From positions 1,984,001 through 2,048,000 of the forward strand of contig JAPDPK010000082.1 in the NCBI GenBank assembly GCA_031772115.1: DNA of 64,000 nucleotides. Direction: 5' to 3'. A program made the position numbers and the translations under genes. The notes under the pieces were generated by a model. The model worked only from the letters and a program-made list of their open reading frames with translations. It made no database searches and was not told the origin of the DNA. Positions 1-11,914 of the stretch are shown piece by piece. The DNA is from Heritiera littoralis. Lineage: Eukaryota > Streptophyta > Magnoliopsida > Malvales > Malvaceae. Each line of letters opens with the position of its first letter. Within the stretch, counting starts at the first letter, position 1.

Positions 1-1
1 T

Positions 2-100
2 ATGGGAACTACTAAGAAGAAGTCTCTGTTGATACCAATTGCCTTGTGCAGTGGAAAAACAGAAACTGCCACAGTTAATGCAGATTTGATGCATGTGTAA
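2..100 (+). other. Possible 3'-terminal coding fragment entering from the left edge
   Basis: An open frame runs from the window edge to a TAA at 98-100 and encodes 32 residues ending in NADLMHV. It is lysine-rich near its start (TTKKK). I do not recognise a family. It could be the end of an exon of a gene lying mostly to the left, or a chance frame; 32 open codons is weak evidence. Its stop codon lies inside the first unit of a small tandem duplication (88-237). Confidence 0.2.
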
Positions 101-237
101 GCATACAAATTTATCATCAGGGCTGTATAGAAGATGCTTGTGTAAGGTTACAAGTTTATCAGGGGTGCATAGAAGATGCTTCGATATAAGCTTACAACAG
201 ATTAGTCAGGATTGTATAGTAAATGAATGTGTAAGCC
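88..237. repeat. Degenerate tandem duplication, about 45-bp unit, three copies and a bit
   Basis: Units begin with gatgcatgtgtaag-like sequence at 88, 133 and 175, with a partial fourth at about 222. Each contains a version of 'acaaatttatca' and ends with a 'gtatagaa' motif. The copies differ by substitutions and small gaps, so the duplication is not recent. It overlaps the stop codon of the fragment at 2-100. Confidence 0.6.
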
Positions 238-2661
238 ATAGCTGTTACTTGATTTGCTTACTAGTCATCTTATAAATGCATCTAGTCCTTCTGGACAACT
301 TATAGTTACTTTTATCTGGTGTACAACAAAAATTGCTGTAAAAACAGAAGAAAGTTTTACTTGTGTCCTGCCTGCCTGGCAGCAGGTTTTAGCAGTGGAT
401 CAGACAAGATTCAATGAGTTGTCTGGACTTAGATTTCTTATGGTGTTCATGCATTTAATCCTTTTTGAGTGAAGTGATGGTAATTTACTAGGTCTTGTTC
501 TTATGTAAGATTTTTTTTTTTTAATAAAATGGTTCCTAGATATATTTTAGACAAAAAGATATTTATAGACAGATCACATTTATGCAGAAGTGAACCAAGT
601 ACGGATCTGCATCCCCATCTTGCTTGGCATGTATTTGAATATGAAACTCTAGTCATTGCTCTCACCAAGGCAAGTGGCTTCAATTATGTTCCCAAGTTTA
701 GGAAATTTGAAGAGGCTGGGCTTAAAACACTTCCTAAATAAAATAGGAGGAAAATTGTCAAAAATTTAGAAGAGGCAACTCCGACCTGTTTTGCACACTA
801 CAGCTTTTTGCTGCTTATTTCTCATTGTCACAGTAATATGTGTGGGGCTTTTTCTGTTGTATAAGCAAGTGTAAAGTTTAATTGCTTCAGATATTATTAC
901 TATCAGCAATAATTATAGCTGGTTTGAGGCTTTTATTATGATTGATTAATATTAGGTACATGCCATGGAACAAGTTCATTAATGACAGTTGGAGGTCCTT
1001 GCAGTGTCAGGTAGGTCTGCATTTTTCTGTTAATTCATTGTGATGTTGGTTACTTGGTTATGCGTTACCCTTTATATGCTGCACTGCATTCCAGGCTAAT
1101 AGACAGCAACTTGTACAATTTATGAATTAGATGCTTTCATTATTGCTCAAACTCGACAGTTTACTGTTGTAGAAAAACATGGATCCTAATCAATTTATGG
1201 TATTATTCCATACGCTGATTTGGATGTTTAGAAAGCACTTGAAAACAAAGTTGAGAAGAGTTAAAGCAAATGTAGTAAGCAAAATAAAAATGGGAAATTA
1301 AGTGTGTTTAAATTAGGAGATTTGAAGGATTACTAATGATTTTAGTGAGCATATTGTATTTCTTTATTGGGTTTTGATTTTGCAGTAATATCATATGCAT
1401 AGTTCACATATCCTTTTTGACTGAGAATCTCATTCCTTATTGAAAGGAAGAATATCTTAAGAAATAAGATCAGTATCTGAAATACAATTAAAGGAATGAG
1501 ATATCAGAAAACATGTTTGGTTTATCTTATTATCAGACACTCTTGAATGTCCGAAGATGTGACTTGGAACTTGAAAATTTATGTATCTAGCTATCTTCAA
1601 TTAGCTAAACCAAATGCATACCTTACTGGTACAGAGCTAGGTAGCCAAACAAAGCATTTGGATACTCCCACATGACCTATAAGTTTGGTGGCATTTATTG
1701 CAAAATGCTAACCCTACATAATGCATCTTTCCCAAGCTCTCCACCCAATAGATAGAGACTGTGAAGGAGGTGGGGGGGCTCTCTCTTCTGTTATTGTGTG
1801 AGGTTCGCAGTTTGCACCAACCAGCGCAGGTTAGCATAAGGTGGCTACTGTATAAACTGTCAACCTCGTTTCCAAGCTTTATAGGGGTGTGGGCCTATGA
1901 TTCTTAAATTCCACTGGTCTATCCCTCTCTCTTGTATAAAAATGGAGAGCAAGGAGGGAAAACAAAGTGGTCCTAATGACTCCTCAATCGTCTTTATTGT
2001 ATTTTCCTCTTTTCATCATCCTTCCTCATCACATGCTCTCTCTTCTGCATTTACTTGTGGGTCCCTAGATAGTTGGGGTTGATGTTAACACTGTTGACTC
2101 TGTTTTTAAGGGGTGCCCTATGATTCCTCATTCAAAGAAGGAAAAAAAAAGAAGAAAAAAGGAGAATGGCACAACCCCTATTTTTGAAATACAATTCAGT
2201 GGTCCAATTTGTCCTTTTTTTTTTATATTAGTTGAGTGGATTATCCAACTCAAAACTAGGGTAAAGAAGTCCTTGCCCCCATGCTGTGTTGGTTTGTGAG
2301 GTGCCCTGGCCAAGTTACTGAGCTGGATGTGAAAATATACAGTTTTCAATTTCTGGTATCGGTGAGTTGCAATGTCTTTATTATATACATTGTCTTTCCA
2401 AGCTTCCTTTTATCAATGCTTTTGTCCTAATGCCACCATAAATGCCTTATTCTTATTATTGCCCTTTTTGTGCTTGCTACCACACTGAACTTGGAGTACC
2501 TCATCAGGGTTGCTATTTGCCTCTAAACATACTTGCTGCTCATGCCTTCCAAAAGTGCATTTAGAATTCATTGGTATTCTTAGTTGTTCCCGGACAGCAC
2601 TTAAAAACATTGCTAGATTTTTCTCCACCAAATACTTAAATATGTTTTTCTTTTTTCATTT
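238..2661. other. No confident gene in this stretch
   Basis: AT-rich DNA with T-tracts. A 70-codon open frame at 529-741 (plus) encodes a basic peptide ending GLKTLPK that I cannot assign. A short splice-like segment at about 956-1014 is flanked by AG and GT. Neither is enough to call a gene. Confidence 0.4.
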
Positions 2662-2735
2662 GAAGAAAGCAGGTTGAAACCTGCACTTCGAACAAGAAAA
2701 TTATGCACCAACCACTGAACCAAATGTTCGGATGC
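2662..2735 (-). repeat. tRNA-like sequence, possible SINE head remnant
   Basis: On the minus strand the sequence has an A-box-like stretch (tggttcagtggttggtgc), followed about 30 bases later by a B-box-like stretch (gcaggtttcaacc). That spacing and order are typical of the RNA polymerase III promoter in tRNA-derived SINEs. I could not identify a 3' tail or target duplication, and no proper tRNA fold is apparent. It is a decayed SINE head or a coincidence. Confidence 0.3.
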
Positions 2736-2739
2736 TTGG

Positions 2740-4028
2740 ATACATTTACTTACCTACATTTTGTGAAATTAACTCGGCACTTGAGTTAATTAGGTCAGCT
2801 GATTAAGCAGTAATTAGGTATAGATCTCTTAAATAATTGTGTTTCTAAAAACAGTAAGATGGTATTGGTATATTTTTCCTTTCAAGATGGGATTTTTGAG
2901 AAATGCATTTTCTTGGCAATATAGATGGTACATAAATAGATAGATGGTACAGAGGTTAGTTAGATTGGAATGAAAAAGAAAAGCATAGGAGGAAAAACAG
3001 TGGTGACAATCTCATCATCATTGTCTTGTAAGACAATAGTAGATAAAGAGTCCTGGAGAAAGAATTTCTCTTATCTGTTTCTTATGGCAACTGATCCTTC
3101 CACCTAACTGATACTGAATTTGTGAAGTAAAGTTGAAATTAATCATGTCCCATTTGTCATTGCTCTTTCTGAAGAGTAGTACTCTACTGATGGAGCTTGT
3201 TTTTGATCTTTCAAGATCTGTTAAATCGCATTATTATTACCAAGTTTTAGGGTTTCCGTAAATGGTGGTAAGCTCTTTGCAGAGCTTTTGCATCTGTTTT
3301 GCCTCACAAAAACACTGTTGTTGTTCATGTCTTAATTAATAATCAATACCCTCTTTGCTTACAAATGGAGGTTTCGTCCATAACTTAAGAAACTTTGTTT
3401 GAAGTTCAATTTTTAGATTCTTTATATAGTCTTTTTCCATTATAATTACATCCTTTTAAATTAAAACTTGTATGTGTTAGATCATTGATTTGATGTCAAC
3501 TAATGATGGATACGTTCCAAAGAATGCTTAAAAATTTGTTAGGTGTAAATATACAAGCATTGGCCAATCTAAGACAGCTCTTACACATGGGACTTGTGTT
3601 TTATTAACAATGTTGATGACTTCTCTCGCAAATTTCTTAATTATTTGAGCTGTTCCATCGCATAAAATGCACTTGATTTCTGTTAATCCGAAGCCGGTAT
3701 GGGATGATTAGCATTAATGTACCCTTCCAAAAATAGGAAAAGAACAAGTAAAAAGAGAACATAGAGATGGTGATTTAGAATATGGAGTTCCTTTTGGAAG
3801 CTTTTCAAGGTATCTTTGAAAGGGATGCACTTCCTGATAAACTTCTGCTTGGATAAAATAGCTAGCTTCTAAGGCAATGAAGGCTAGGAAAAATAAATAA
3901 TAATAGATTTTTTTTTTGTTTATGTGAAGGTAAAAAGAGGAGTATTTGCATATTAAAGTTAATCTTCTGTAACAATCGCTAGATCAAATTTTAGTTATTA
4001 AAGGATAATAAATTTTACGGAGGAATTG

Positions 4029-4029
<1 letters not shown>
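2740..4029. other. Gene-less AT-rich DNA
   Basis: Nothing beyond T/A-rich spacer was recognised on either strand; there are no long open frames or clear repeat termini. Confidence 0.4.
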
Positions 4030-4099
<70 letters not shown>

Positions 4100-4126
4100 G
4101 TATGAATGAACGAACGAATGAATAAA
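4030..4126. repeat. Compound microsatellite (TA)n-(CA)n-(GAAY)n
   Basis: About 26 TA dinucleotides (4030-4082) pass directly into about 8 CA units and then a short tetranucleotide run of GAAT/GAAC. It is a simple compound repeat and likely length-polymorphic. Confidence 0.95.
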
Positions 4127-4619
4127 TCTATATGATTTCTGGAATGAGCGTGTTATATTGTTTAATAATGAGCGATGTTCTGAGTAAGAATGAAGGAGAA
4201 AAGGCGACGCCAATGTATCAGGGCTCGAAATAGGGTGCTAAAAACTAGATCTCGTGGATAAGTGAGCGCTTGCTTGAAAGGGCTTCATAGCACACCTTCA
4301 GGAATTGCTTCAACAATGGAGTTACCTGAAGTCGTAAAATTGACATGAAATCTTTAAATCGTAACTCAAAGCAAAGAAAGCCTCACTGCAGCTATTTGAA
4401 GTGAGCTACTCTAACCGATTCTGTCATTTTGCTGAATCTGTTAGGCAGTATATATCTTTTATCAGGCTGATAAAACTATTTTGGTTAAATTTTCTCAAAA
4501 CAAACATGTTTTTTTTATACATTTTTTGGCTTCAAGTGACCTTGCTGAAATAAGATAATTTTCCATGATATAGATTGCTAAAACCTGGAGGATTCTAGGA
4601 GGAAATTAAATATTAATGC

Positions 4620-5976
4620 TCATGTTTTTGATGCACCTGCAGCTGCTGTGATCACTCTAGAAGCTCAGATTCACCGTCTTATATATGTATATATTTGAAT
4701 TATCCTTTTACTCTATAAAGTGAAATTAATTCACATTTAATGTTATTGGTATTGCATTCTTACCTTCTAGAAATTTATATCCTAAATGTATATATTTCAA
4801 ATTTTTTCATCATTTTTAGGTTCTTGGATATGGGATTTTCAATTGATATAGATATTTGTTTTTCCGATTAAACCCTAGCCTGGGGTTAATGAACAACATG
4901 CAAGTATAGCTAGCTAGTCAACATGTTTCTCCGGTCCAAAAGAGCTAGCTAGCTGGATGCATGGAAATTAAGAAAACAAAAGGTAATGCTAGTGGTAAAG
5001 TATAGTACTAGTATAGTATTCTTTTGCATATGATTTGCGGACACACTTTTTCTCTTGCAAAACGGGTAAGAGACAAAACACAAATCCCAACATGAGACAG
5101 GAGGGGCACACATATTTTAATACTATTGAATTTATAAAATTAAAGGATGCCATTCAACCAAAAAAAAAAGATACCCTTTTTTTTTTCCTGAACTGTAGTT
5201 TGTTAGAAGTTTATTGAATTGTGTACATTAGCAAGCCCCCAGATTTCCTGACCCTTTTGAATATTGCTGCTTGCTGCCACAATTACGACCAACTCTCACT
5301 GAATTATAATTATTGTTATAGTTTTGTTAATAAAGAAAATGCCTGTTCTTTTCTGTGTTGCCTTTGGTAAGAATCTTCAAATTCTACTGTATTATTCTCA
5401 GTGGATTCACCTATAAAAACTAACCCACCTAACTTCTGTCTCTCTCTTCTCTCTTTTGCAGGCATAAAAGCCAAGGTACAAAGAAAAGGTAAGAAAATAA
5501 AGATGGCTGACTTAACTGCCATGTTGGTGTGTTCGGTGTTCCCTTCCCTTCATCAGTCTCTCTTACTGCAAAACAAAGGACCGCAAGCCTTTTGTGAAGG
5601 GAAGATTTGGTTTTACCAGTTTTAAAAGCTTTGGATTGATGGGATATATATAGTATTTTGTTCCTCTGAGAAATTAAAAAAAAAATGTATGTGCTTGAAG
5701 ATTTAATTTAAGCCTGCAAAAAAAAAAAAAAGAAGTGATCCATAATTCATATTATTTTAAATCAGACGGAAGATATTTATTTTCATATTCATCATTAAAT
5801 AGTTGCTGCTTTCAAACATATATTTGTATGGGGTTCTTTTTTTTTTTCATAATCTGCAGGCTGTGGCCTTAAAGTTGCCACCTTTGTCCGCTCAGCTTCT
5901 GGCCTTATGACAGGCGGTTCCACCGCCATGCTGATCATCAGACATCATTTAAAGTTTGATTGGCAAACATACTGAA
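4620..5976 (+). other. Exon-like fragments of an unrecognised plus-strand transcript
   Basis: Three segments look coding and have plausible splice contexts. A frame at about 4626-4680 encodes APAAAVITLEAQIHRL. A short segment after TTTTGCAG at 5462-5489 encodes GIKAKVQRK and is followed by GTAAGA. A segment after TCTGCAG at 5861 reads CGLKVATFVRSASG and continues through STAMLIIRHH to a TGA near 5971. The second and third join in frame. I do not recognise the protein, and each segment is short enough to be chance. A last-exon region of a gene whose body lies elsewhere is possible. Confidence 0.22.
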
Positions 5977-6545
5977 CATAAAAGAGAAATAAAAAAAAAA
6001 ATCTTCTCTCTCTTTCATATGTATAAATTCCATTCTCAATATCTATCAGCAAAGACCAGAGAAAACGATGAGTTTTGGCTGCCAATCGATGCCCTATTCT
6101 ATACCTGGAAATGCCATGAAAGGAATATGATATTCTTTCCAGCACTTTCATATTCATCTCTGATTAGATTTTCTCCTTTTTTTTCCTGTTGAAGTACTGA
6201 ATGAAAACCCGACCCTAAATCTCTCTCTATTTCTATCACCCCACGCAACTGTTTCAGACATACAACATATAGATTTATGTACACGTGTGTAGCTACAGAG
6301 ATGTTCATGTGCTTCTCACTGATAGCCACTTCGAAAACAATATTCCTCACACGTGTTAAGATTTTCTGAAACAGGGAAGACATAGATAGCAACTGTAAGT
6401 CTGTAACATGATCTTTTAGCTTAAGGCCGGATATGACAGAAAATGCACAAATCTATTGCAAAATAAAATCAACAACAATGGCCAAAAAAATTAAGAAATT
6501 AAAAACGATGACCTGTTAATGTTAGCATTTGGGAATTGGAATTAA

Positions 6546-6629
6546 GTTTTCCTTGCTTTTGAAAGCAAATCAGTGCAGATTTTCTTTCTTTTTTCGTTTT
6601 TGGTTCTGCTTTCAAAAGCAAGAGAAAAC
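6546..6629. repeat. Short imperfect hairpin, MITE remnant
   Basis: Arms at about 6546-6571 and 6605-6629 are inverted copies sharing the core cttgcttttgaaagca and flanking gttttc/gaaaac. A T-rich loop of about 33 bases separates them. The motif is like the ends of small plant hAT-type MITEs, but no target duplication was found. Confidence 0.45.
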
Positions 6630-6976
6630 GTTTCCAAAATTCTAACAAAATGATGAAATACCCTAGAGAGCAAACTATCTACTATAAAAGAAGAGATTAA
6701 AAGATTTTTTTTTTTGACGTACGTTCACATCTCAGCTCATGTTTTTGAAGTTACACCGTAGACGTTTTAGAGATTAATGAGGAGATCGTAAATCAATTTT
6801 TTAAAATATGAAATCATACTAAAAATAGTAAAACCCAATACGTTAATAGAAAAGAAAAAGAAAAGAAGAAGAAGAAGAACGTGAAGATTTGGTCTGCTCG
6901 GAAGATATAATCGCCTCATATTGCACAGCAAAGACTTTGTTTTTTCTCGTTTAAATCAAAAGTTATTACGAAATTA

Positions 6977-7702
6977 TTACAGATGTAGATCCAAACTCAC
7001 ATGGTCTTGCACGCTTGGCTTCGATTCATAAACGTACCGACTCTGGGAACTTGAACCACCACCCGCAACAACCTGCGCCGACGGCTTCAACTCATCACCA
7101 GCAAACAAATTAGGTAACGGGTGCGATGATAAACGGTCGCGATTGAAATTATTTGAGTTACTTTGAACCGTAGCAGGCAATCTCCATAATCCAAGTGGGC
7201 TGCCATTGATGGGCGGCTGAGAAAACGAGGCGTGGTTCCCGTAAAACCTACTGCTACTACTGTTAATGCCATTGTTCAATGAAGGGTAAGCCATAGCTGG
7301 CGTTGGAGCTGAGCCTTGCCTGTAGTTAACAAACCCATAAAAATGAGCATCAGACGAAAAGTTGTGCACCGACGCTGACTGAAGATGAGCCCGCTTCGCA
7401 TGTTGGCGTTCCCTTTTGTGAGCGTTTTGATGACCGCCTAAAGCTTGGGAAGTCGGGAAGTTTCTGCAACAATAGTGACACTCAAATCTTCTGCTGTTTT
7501 CTCCATTCTCGCTCTCCTTCGTCGTGTCTTCGTTGTTGTCAGCTGACTCTGACTCGTTACTCGCCGTAGCAGAGTCGCCACCGAATTCCTTGCCAAATAA
7601 ACGAAAACCCTTTTCTTTCATAGGCGCAGGGCGGATGAAGGGAAGCTGAGAGAAGGATTCCACGTTCATGAAGTCCTGAGTTTCCTTCTCATTCCTGTCC
7701 AT
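6977..7702 (-). CDS. C2H2 zinc-finger transcription factor with EAR motif, GIS/ZFP5/6/8-like
   Basis: Intronless 241-residue protein. It has one C2H2 finger at about residues 73-95 (C75-x2-C78-x12-H91-x3-H95) containing the plant-specific QALGGH helix, so it binds DNA in the nucleus. Near residues 33-40 is the FRLFGKEF block typical of the GIS/ZFP8 subgroup, and the protein ends in LDLHL, an LxLxL EAR repression motif that recruits TOPLESS-type co-repressors. Between them lies a Ser/Asn-rich region. In Arabidopsis this subgroup controls trichome and root-hair initiation through gibberellin and cytokinin signals; that role is inferred by family. The start is the first ATG of the frame and gives a normal family length. 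The upstream DNA (7703-7870) is strongly purine-rich on the plus strand, that is, a CT-rich leader on the coding strand. The exact orthologue cannot be decided from the sequence alone. Confidence 0.93.
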   Translation of the reverse strand: MDRNEKETQDFMNVESFSQLPFIRPAPMKEKGFRLFGKEFGGDSATASNESESADNNEDTTKESENGENSRRFECHYCCRNFPTSQALGGHQNAHKRERQHAKRAHLQSASVHNFSSDAHFYGFVNYRQGSAPTPAMAYPSLNNGINSSSSRFYGNHASFSQPPINGSPLGLWRLPATVQSNSNNFNRDRLSSHPLPNLFAGDELKPSAQVVAGGGSSSQSRYVYESKPSVQDHVSLDLHL

Positions 7703-8804
7703 GAAAACAGAGGGCGGTGGGTGTTTGTCGAAGCAATTGGCAAAGGAAATGCAGGAGGAGGAATAGAGAAAAGGAAGAGAATGGAGAGAGGAAGAAGAAA
7801 AAGAAGGGAAGGCAGCTAAGAGGAAGAGAAGGGAAGGTGGGGCCTATAAAGAGGGAGGGAGGAGGGAGCCATGGACAAAGGGGTGTGACCCATGATCTCA
7901 GAGTGAGGGCTGACAAGGCCACAAGTTCTGGTTAGATGAGAGTGGCTTCGGCAGTTTGGGTTGTCAAAGTACTACCTTTGCTTCCTTTCACTTTAAATTT
8001 TTGGTTTCTTTTGGAAAGTTCTGCCGCACCTCCTAAGATCTTGAAAATTTATGTTACAGCCCCCCTTGCTTTTTCTTCTTCCCTTTCTTTCTATGTTATT
8101 ATTTTTTTTGTTATTTATTTTTGGATGGATGGAGGAATGTAGACATATGTGCCAAGAAGATATTTATTAAGGAGGTTTTCATTACAAAATAATGATAACA
8201 ACATTGAGTTGAGGCAATTTTTTAATAAATATATATAAATTCCTTTAAATTGATCAATTATCATCCCCTTCATTGATTTCTTGAGTACAAATTATATTAA
8301 ATTATGATGCTAAAAAATCGAAAATTGTTTGTCCATATTCTGATTTTTAGCACAATCCTTTTTTTATTGTTATATTTTCAAGATATTATCACATGATGAA
8401 TTAGAATTAGGGTTTTTTTAATTAAATTTTTCGATAGCATATGGTTTAGTGTAATTTGACATTCTAACGTGCATGTGTTTCACTATTTAATAACTGATTT
8501 AAAACTTCTGTGGATTGTTTTAATTTAATTTAATTGTATAATTATTCCAATTTAGATGTTTAAAATTCAATTGGATATCAATAAAAACTAGACCTAAGAA
8601 GATACAAAGCATTTTTCTTAATGCTTAAGAAGAGATCATGTAAGTTTAAACTGAAATGAAACTTCTATAGAGAAAAGTGTGATTACCAATTATCAAGTTA
8701 TATCTCAGCTTCAAAATCTAATTAATTGATTATTTGTAGTACTATTACCTTTTTTTTTTTTAAATTGTGAATATCTATAGTTTGGCTTATAAAAAAAAGA
8801 TTTA
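7703..8804. other. Upstream region of the zinc-finger gene, then AT-rich spacer
   Basis: 7703-7870 is a GA-rich tract, which reads as a CT-rich 5' leader for the minus-strand gene. The rest is AT-rich spacer without coding signal. Small open frames here are translations of the purine/pyrimidine tract. Confidence 0.5.
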
Positions 8805-8995
8805 TATATGATGCACTGACAGTGTATAGTTTTTATACACTGTCAATGCATAAGATGTTGACACCTCATCAATAGGCCCTTATATGCAAATATAAATAAA
8901 TTTTTTTAATTTACCCATAAGGACCTATTGATGAGGTGTCAATCTCTGATGCATTGACAGTGTATAGAAACTATACACTGTCAGTGCATCATATA
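8805..8995. mobile_element. 191-bp foldback MITE with nested hairpins
   Basis: The first 25 bases (8805-8829) are the exact reverse complement of the last 25 (8971-8995). The inverted symmetry continues imperfectly inward for about 85 bases per arm, including matching 'gacacctcatcaatagg' and 'cctattgatgaggtgtc' blocks. Each arm is itself a hairpin: gacagtgtata pairs with tatacactgtc inside the same arm. The whole can fold as a cruciform with a secondary stem on each side. No protein is encoded. The superfamily was not determined and the target duplication is unclear because the flanks are TA-rich. Confidence 0.85.
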
Positions 8996-9084
8996 CAAAC
9001 TCAAAAAAGAATATCTACGATTTGATATTTGCTTTTTTTTTTGTAAGTATAATTTGATATTTGCTGTAATGCACATATTACTAT

Positions 9085-9270
9085 TTTTAGAAAGGTAAGA
9101 AGTAATTTTATTGGTAAGGGATAAATTTAACAAAGGTCACCCATCCCAATTAATACATCAGACAAGTGAACACAGAATACCGACCAAACCACAATAAATC
9201 AGCCAAAGAGTACATAAACCATAAGGCTCACCAAAAAGCTTTAATAAGGCCAGACAGCAAACATAACGTT
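9085..9270 (-). repeat. Possible 3' end remnant of a LINE
   Basis: Read on the minus strand, the segment contains text such as tggtgagccttatgg and ends in ttaccaataaaatta. That resembles the 3' untranslated tails of plant LINEs, and the tail of the LINE at about 11.9 kb is similar. No poly(A) tract or coding remnant is visible. Confidence 0.2.
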
Positions 9271-9436
9271 ACATTTTTTTTTCTTATTTTTAATTTACTC
9301 TTGATACCTTACCCTAATTTAATTCACCTTAACCTATGTAAATGAAGAAGACATTACGCGTCTTGGTCTTCAAGTCCGCATTTAATTGAGTGAATTTTGA
9401 GGTAATTAGAAACCCAATTGTTAAGATGCTGTTAAG

Positions 9437-9680
9437 TAGACCTGGCAATTCGTGTTCATAATTTATTTTCGTGTCATGTAAAATCGTATTCGTGTCGTAT
9501 AAAACACAAAAATTTTGTGTCAAAATTCGTGTCAACACGAAAAACTTAAAATGTTATTTTTAGTTTTTATCATATTCATATATTAATTTTACTTAATTTT
9601 AATCTCGTATTATCTCGTATCATTTATTCGTATCGTGTTTGTGTCGTGTAATCGTGTCGTGTCTGAGATTGTCAGGTTTA
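9437..9680. mobile_element. hAT-type MITE, 244 bp, with 8-bp target-site duplication
   Basis: The ends tagacctggcaat and attgtcaggttta are 13-bp terminal inverted repeats with 11 matches. They are flanked by identical ctgttaag at 9429-9436 and 9681-9688. An 8-bp duplication is the signature of the hAT superfamily. The interior is rich in degenerate cgtgtc/cacgaa motifs, and no transposase is present. Weak relatives may lie at about 22203-22400 and, inverted, at about 51600-51780. Confidence 0.88.
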
Positions 9681-9688
9681 CTGTTAAG

Positions 9689-11902
9689 GAATGATTAGGC
9701 TATTTTTAGTTGACCAAATCTCTAAAAATAAAGCAAAATTTTAAGGAATATATAGTTCCAATTTTCAAAACTATCCCTTCAATAATTATATGTGATGCCA
9801 AAGTGTGAGGCCATGAGAAAGTTAATATTATATATCAATCCAATTGAAAGGAAAACTGACTTACCGAAGGGTATTAATGAATCAGTGCATATTGCTCTCA
9901 ATACTGTTTTCAAATTATAAATGTGGGTATTTTTCTTGCCTTACCATCCATCTCATCATATAAACACATGTTCCCTTCAACATTTATTGTGATGTTAACA
10001 AGAAAGCTAGCTATCAATTCAAATTGACAGACCTTATTGGAGACCAGGCAGCTTCCTCAGCTGGATATCTATCATGTATCATGTATTGTGTGGAAAAGCA
10101 CACATCAACCTCTATTGCCTCATGTATGGATTGTTTAGGTTTGAAATGTTGTTTTTCCGGATTGGTTCATGCATCCCCCACTTGATTTGACACTCTTCAT
10201 AAGTACCTCCACAATAAATTTTATTATATAATCTATCTTATTATTTTCATAGAAAAATGATTTAGATATACCTTTTAAATCATAATTATTTACTTCATCT
10301 TCCTTAAAATTTTCCTCTTCTTAAGATCAGTAAACATAAAAAGGTCTCTATTATTAGTTGTATGTAGGCAAAATTAGCCATGGCAACGTAAATACAAAAC
10401 AAAACAAAAAAAAGAATGAATGAATTCAATCAAGAAATATTATCTAACTAGTTTATTTCTCGTACGATACATTGATTAATTTTGTTTATTTTAATTGTTA
10501 TTCATGGGTTGAATATAATTTATGCATTGCAAAACAAAAAAATTTATGTAGTGAATAATAACCGGAAGAAATATGTTTCATTTATGTTACATTATTTTAA
10601 ATTTTATTCATAGATTTTTTTAGTGAATTGTCTAAAAACTTTTATCAATTTTTTTAAAAAAACACTATTCAAAAAATTTTAATTTATTTAATAATTAAAA
10701 TTTATTTTAAAATTAATGGATATATTAAAAAGTTTATTATCCAAATAGCTCTAGTAAAATAATTATTTTAAGTATTTAATAAATGATTATTTTTATAAAA
10801 AAAGATTGAAAGAAAATTGGCAAATAAAAATGATCATTCTGATATGGTGAATGAATATTCTGATATGATGGTTGGGTTGTAACTTGTTATCTTCGAAATC
10901 TCTAATAATATTTTTAATTTAAAAAAATTGAGTTGATTTAGTAATTTATTTGATTTTTTTAGTAATTTATTTGATTTTTTATTCCAATATTATATAAACC
11001 AAAGTAAGAAATTAATAGATTTGGTGGAAGGAGGAGGGTATCCTAAGAGAAATTAAAAAGAAAAAAAGAGTGATGAAATTAATTGTCATCGACATCACCA
11101 CCACAGTCATAATTGCCATATGTTTTTGTCACTGTTATCATCTGTGAATATATCCAAAAAGATGACCCTCTTTAAAAGTATTATTATTTGCAGAGATAGC
11201 GAAGGTGCACCACCCTTCTTTTTCTTTTTCTAGTTTATTCATTTATCATCTTTCGTCTCTGTAAGAAAAAATTTAAAAAAATAAAAAACAAAATCTGTCT
11301 TTTCATCTCAAACTCTACTTGCCATTGCCTCAACATTGTACGTACTGGCATCCATCAGTCAACGCCACGTTAGTGAGCTTTGTAAAAGAGAAATGACCGT
11401 ACTTTCAATTCGTTGGTAAGTGTTTATCTCTGATCTCTTTTATTTTTTCTGCTTGATTTGCTTTCTCGCCAAGCTCAGCTAGCAAGAGACAAGGGCATCG
11501 AGGCCGCAGGCAAGGCAAAGCACAATGGATCTCTGTCTCTCTCCAGGACCAGGGTGGGTACTATTAGTTGGTGTTGGTTCTTTATGGCTGTTGGCTGTTT
11601 TATATCTGCCGCTGGATCCTGCGAAAAGTGGTCCTCAAAAAAATTGCTAACCAGAATTTACACGAATGAAGAACACATCTGTAATCATCTCTTCTGCCCC
11701 TGCCAAGCCTACTAGTTGTAACTTTTTATAAAAATACTTCATGCATTCTCTTTCTTCTTTATCTCTTATATATTCCTTAATTTATTTTATTTTTAAAAAA
11801 TTTATATCAATTAAGTTTTAATTTTTATAAAAAAAATTGAAAAGTAATTAAAATCTCAAACACAATATATTAAAGAAGGAATTAAGCTCTGATTAATGAT
11901 AA
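9689..11902. other. Gene-less AT-rich spacer
   Basis: No gene was recognised. An open frame at 11458-11715 (plus) begins LSRQAQLARDKG-like sequence and is somewhat GC-richer than its surroundings, but it matches nothing I know. Otherwise the stretch is A/T runs and scattered short repeats. Confidence 0.4.
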
Positions 11903-11914
11903 CCCATGTATATA

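Noticed and set aside
7689..8142. Open frames on both strands upstream of the zinc-finger gene
   Set aside because: They are translations of a GA/CT-rich leader tract without domain content.
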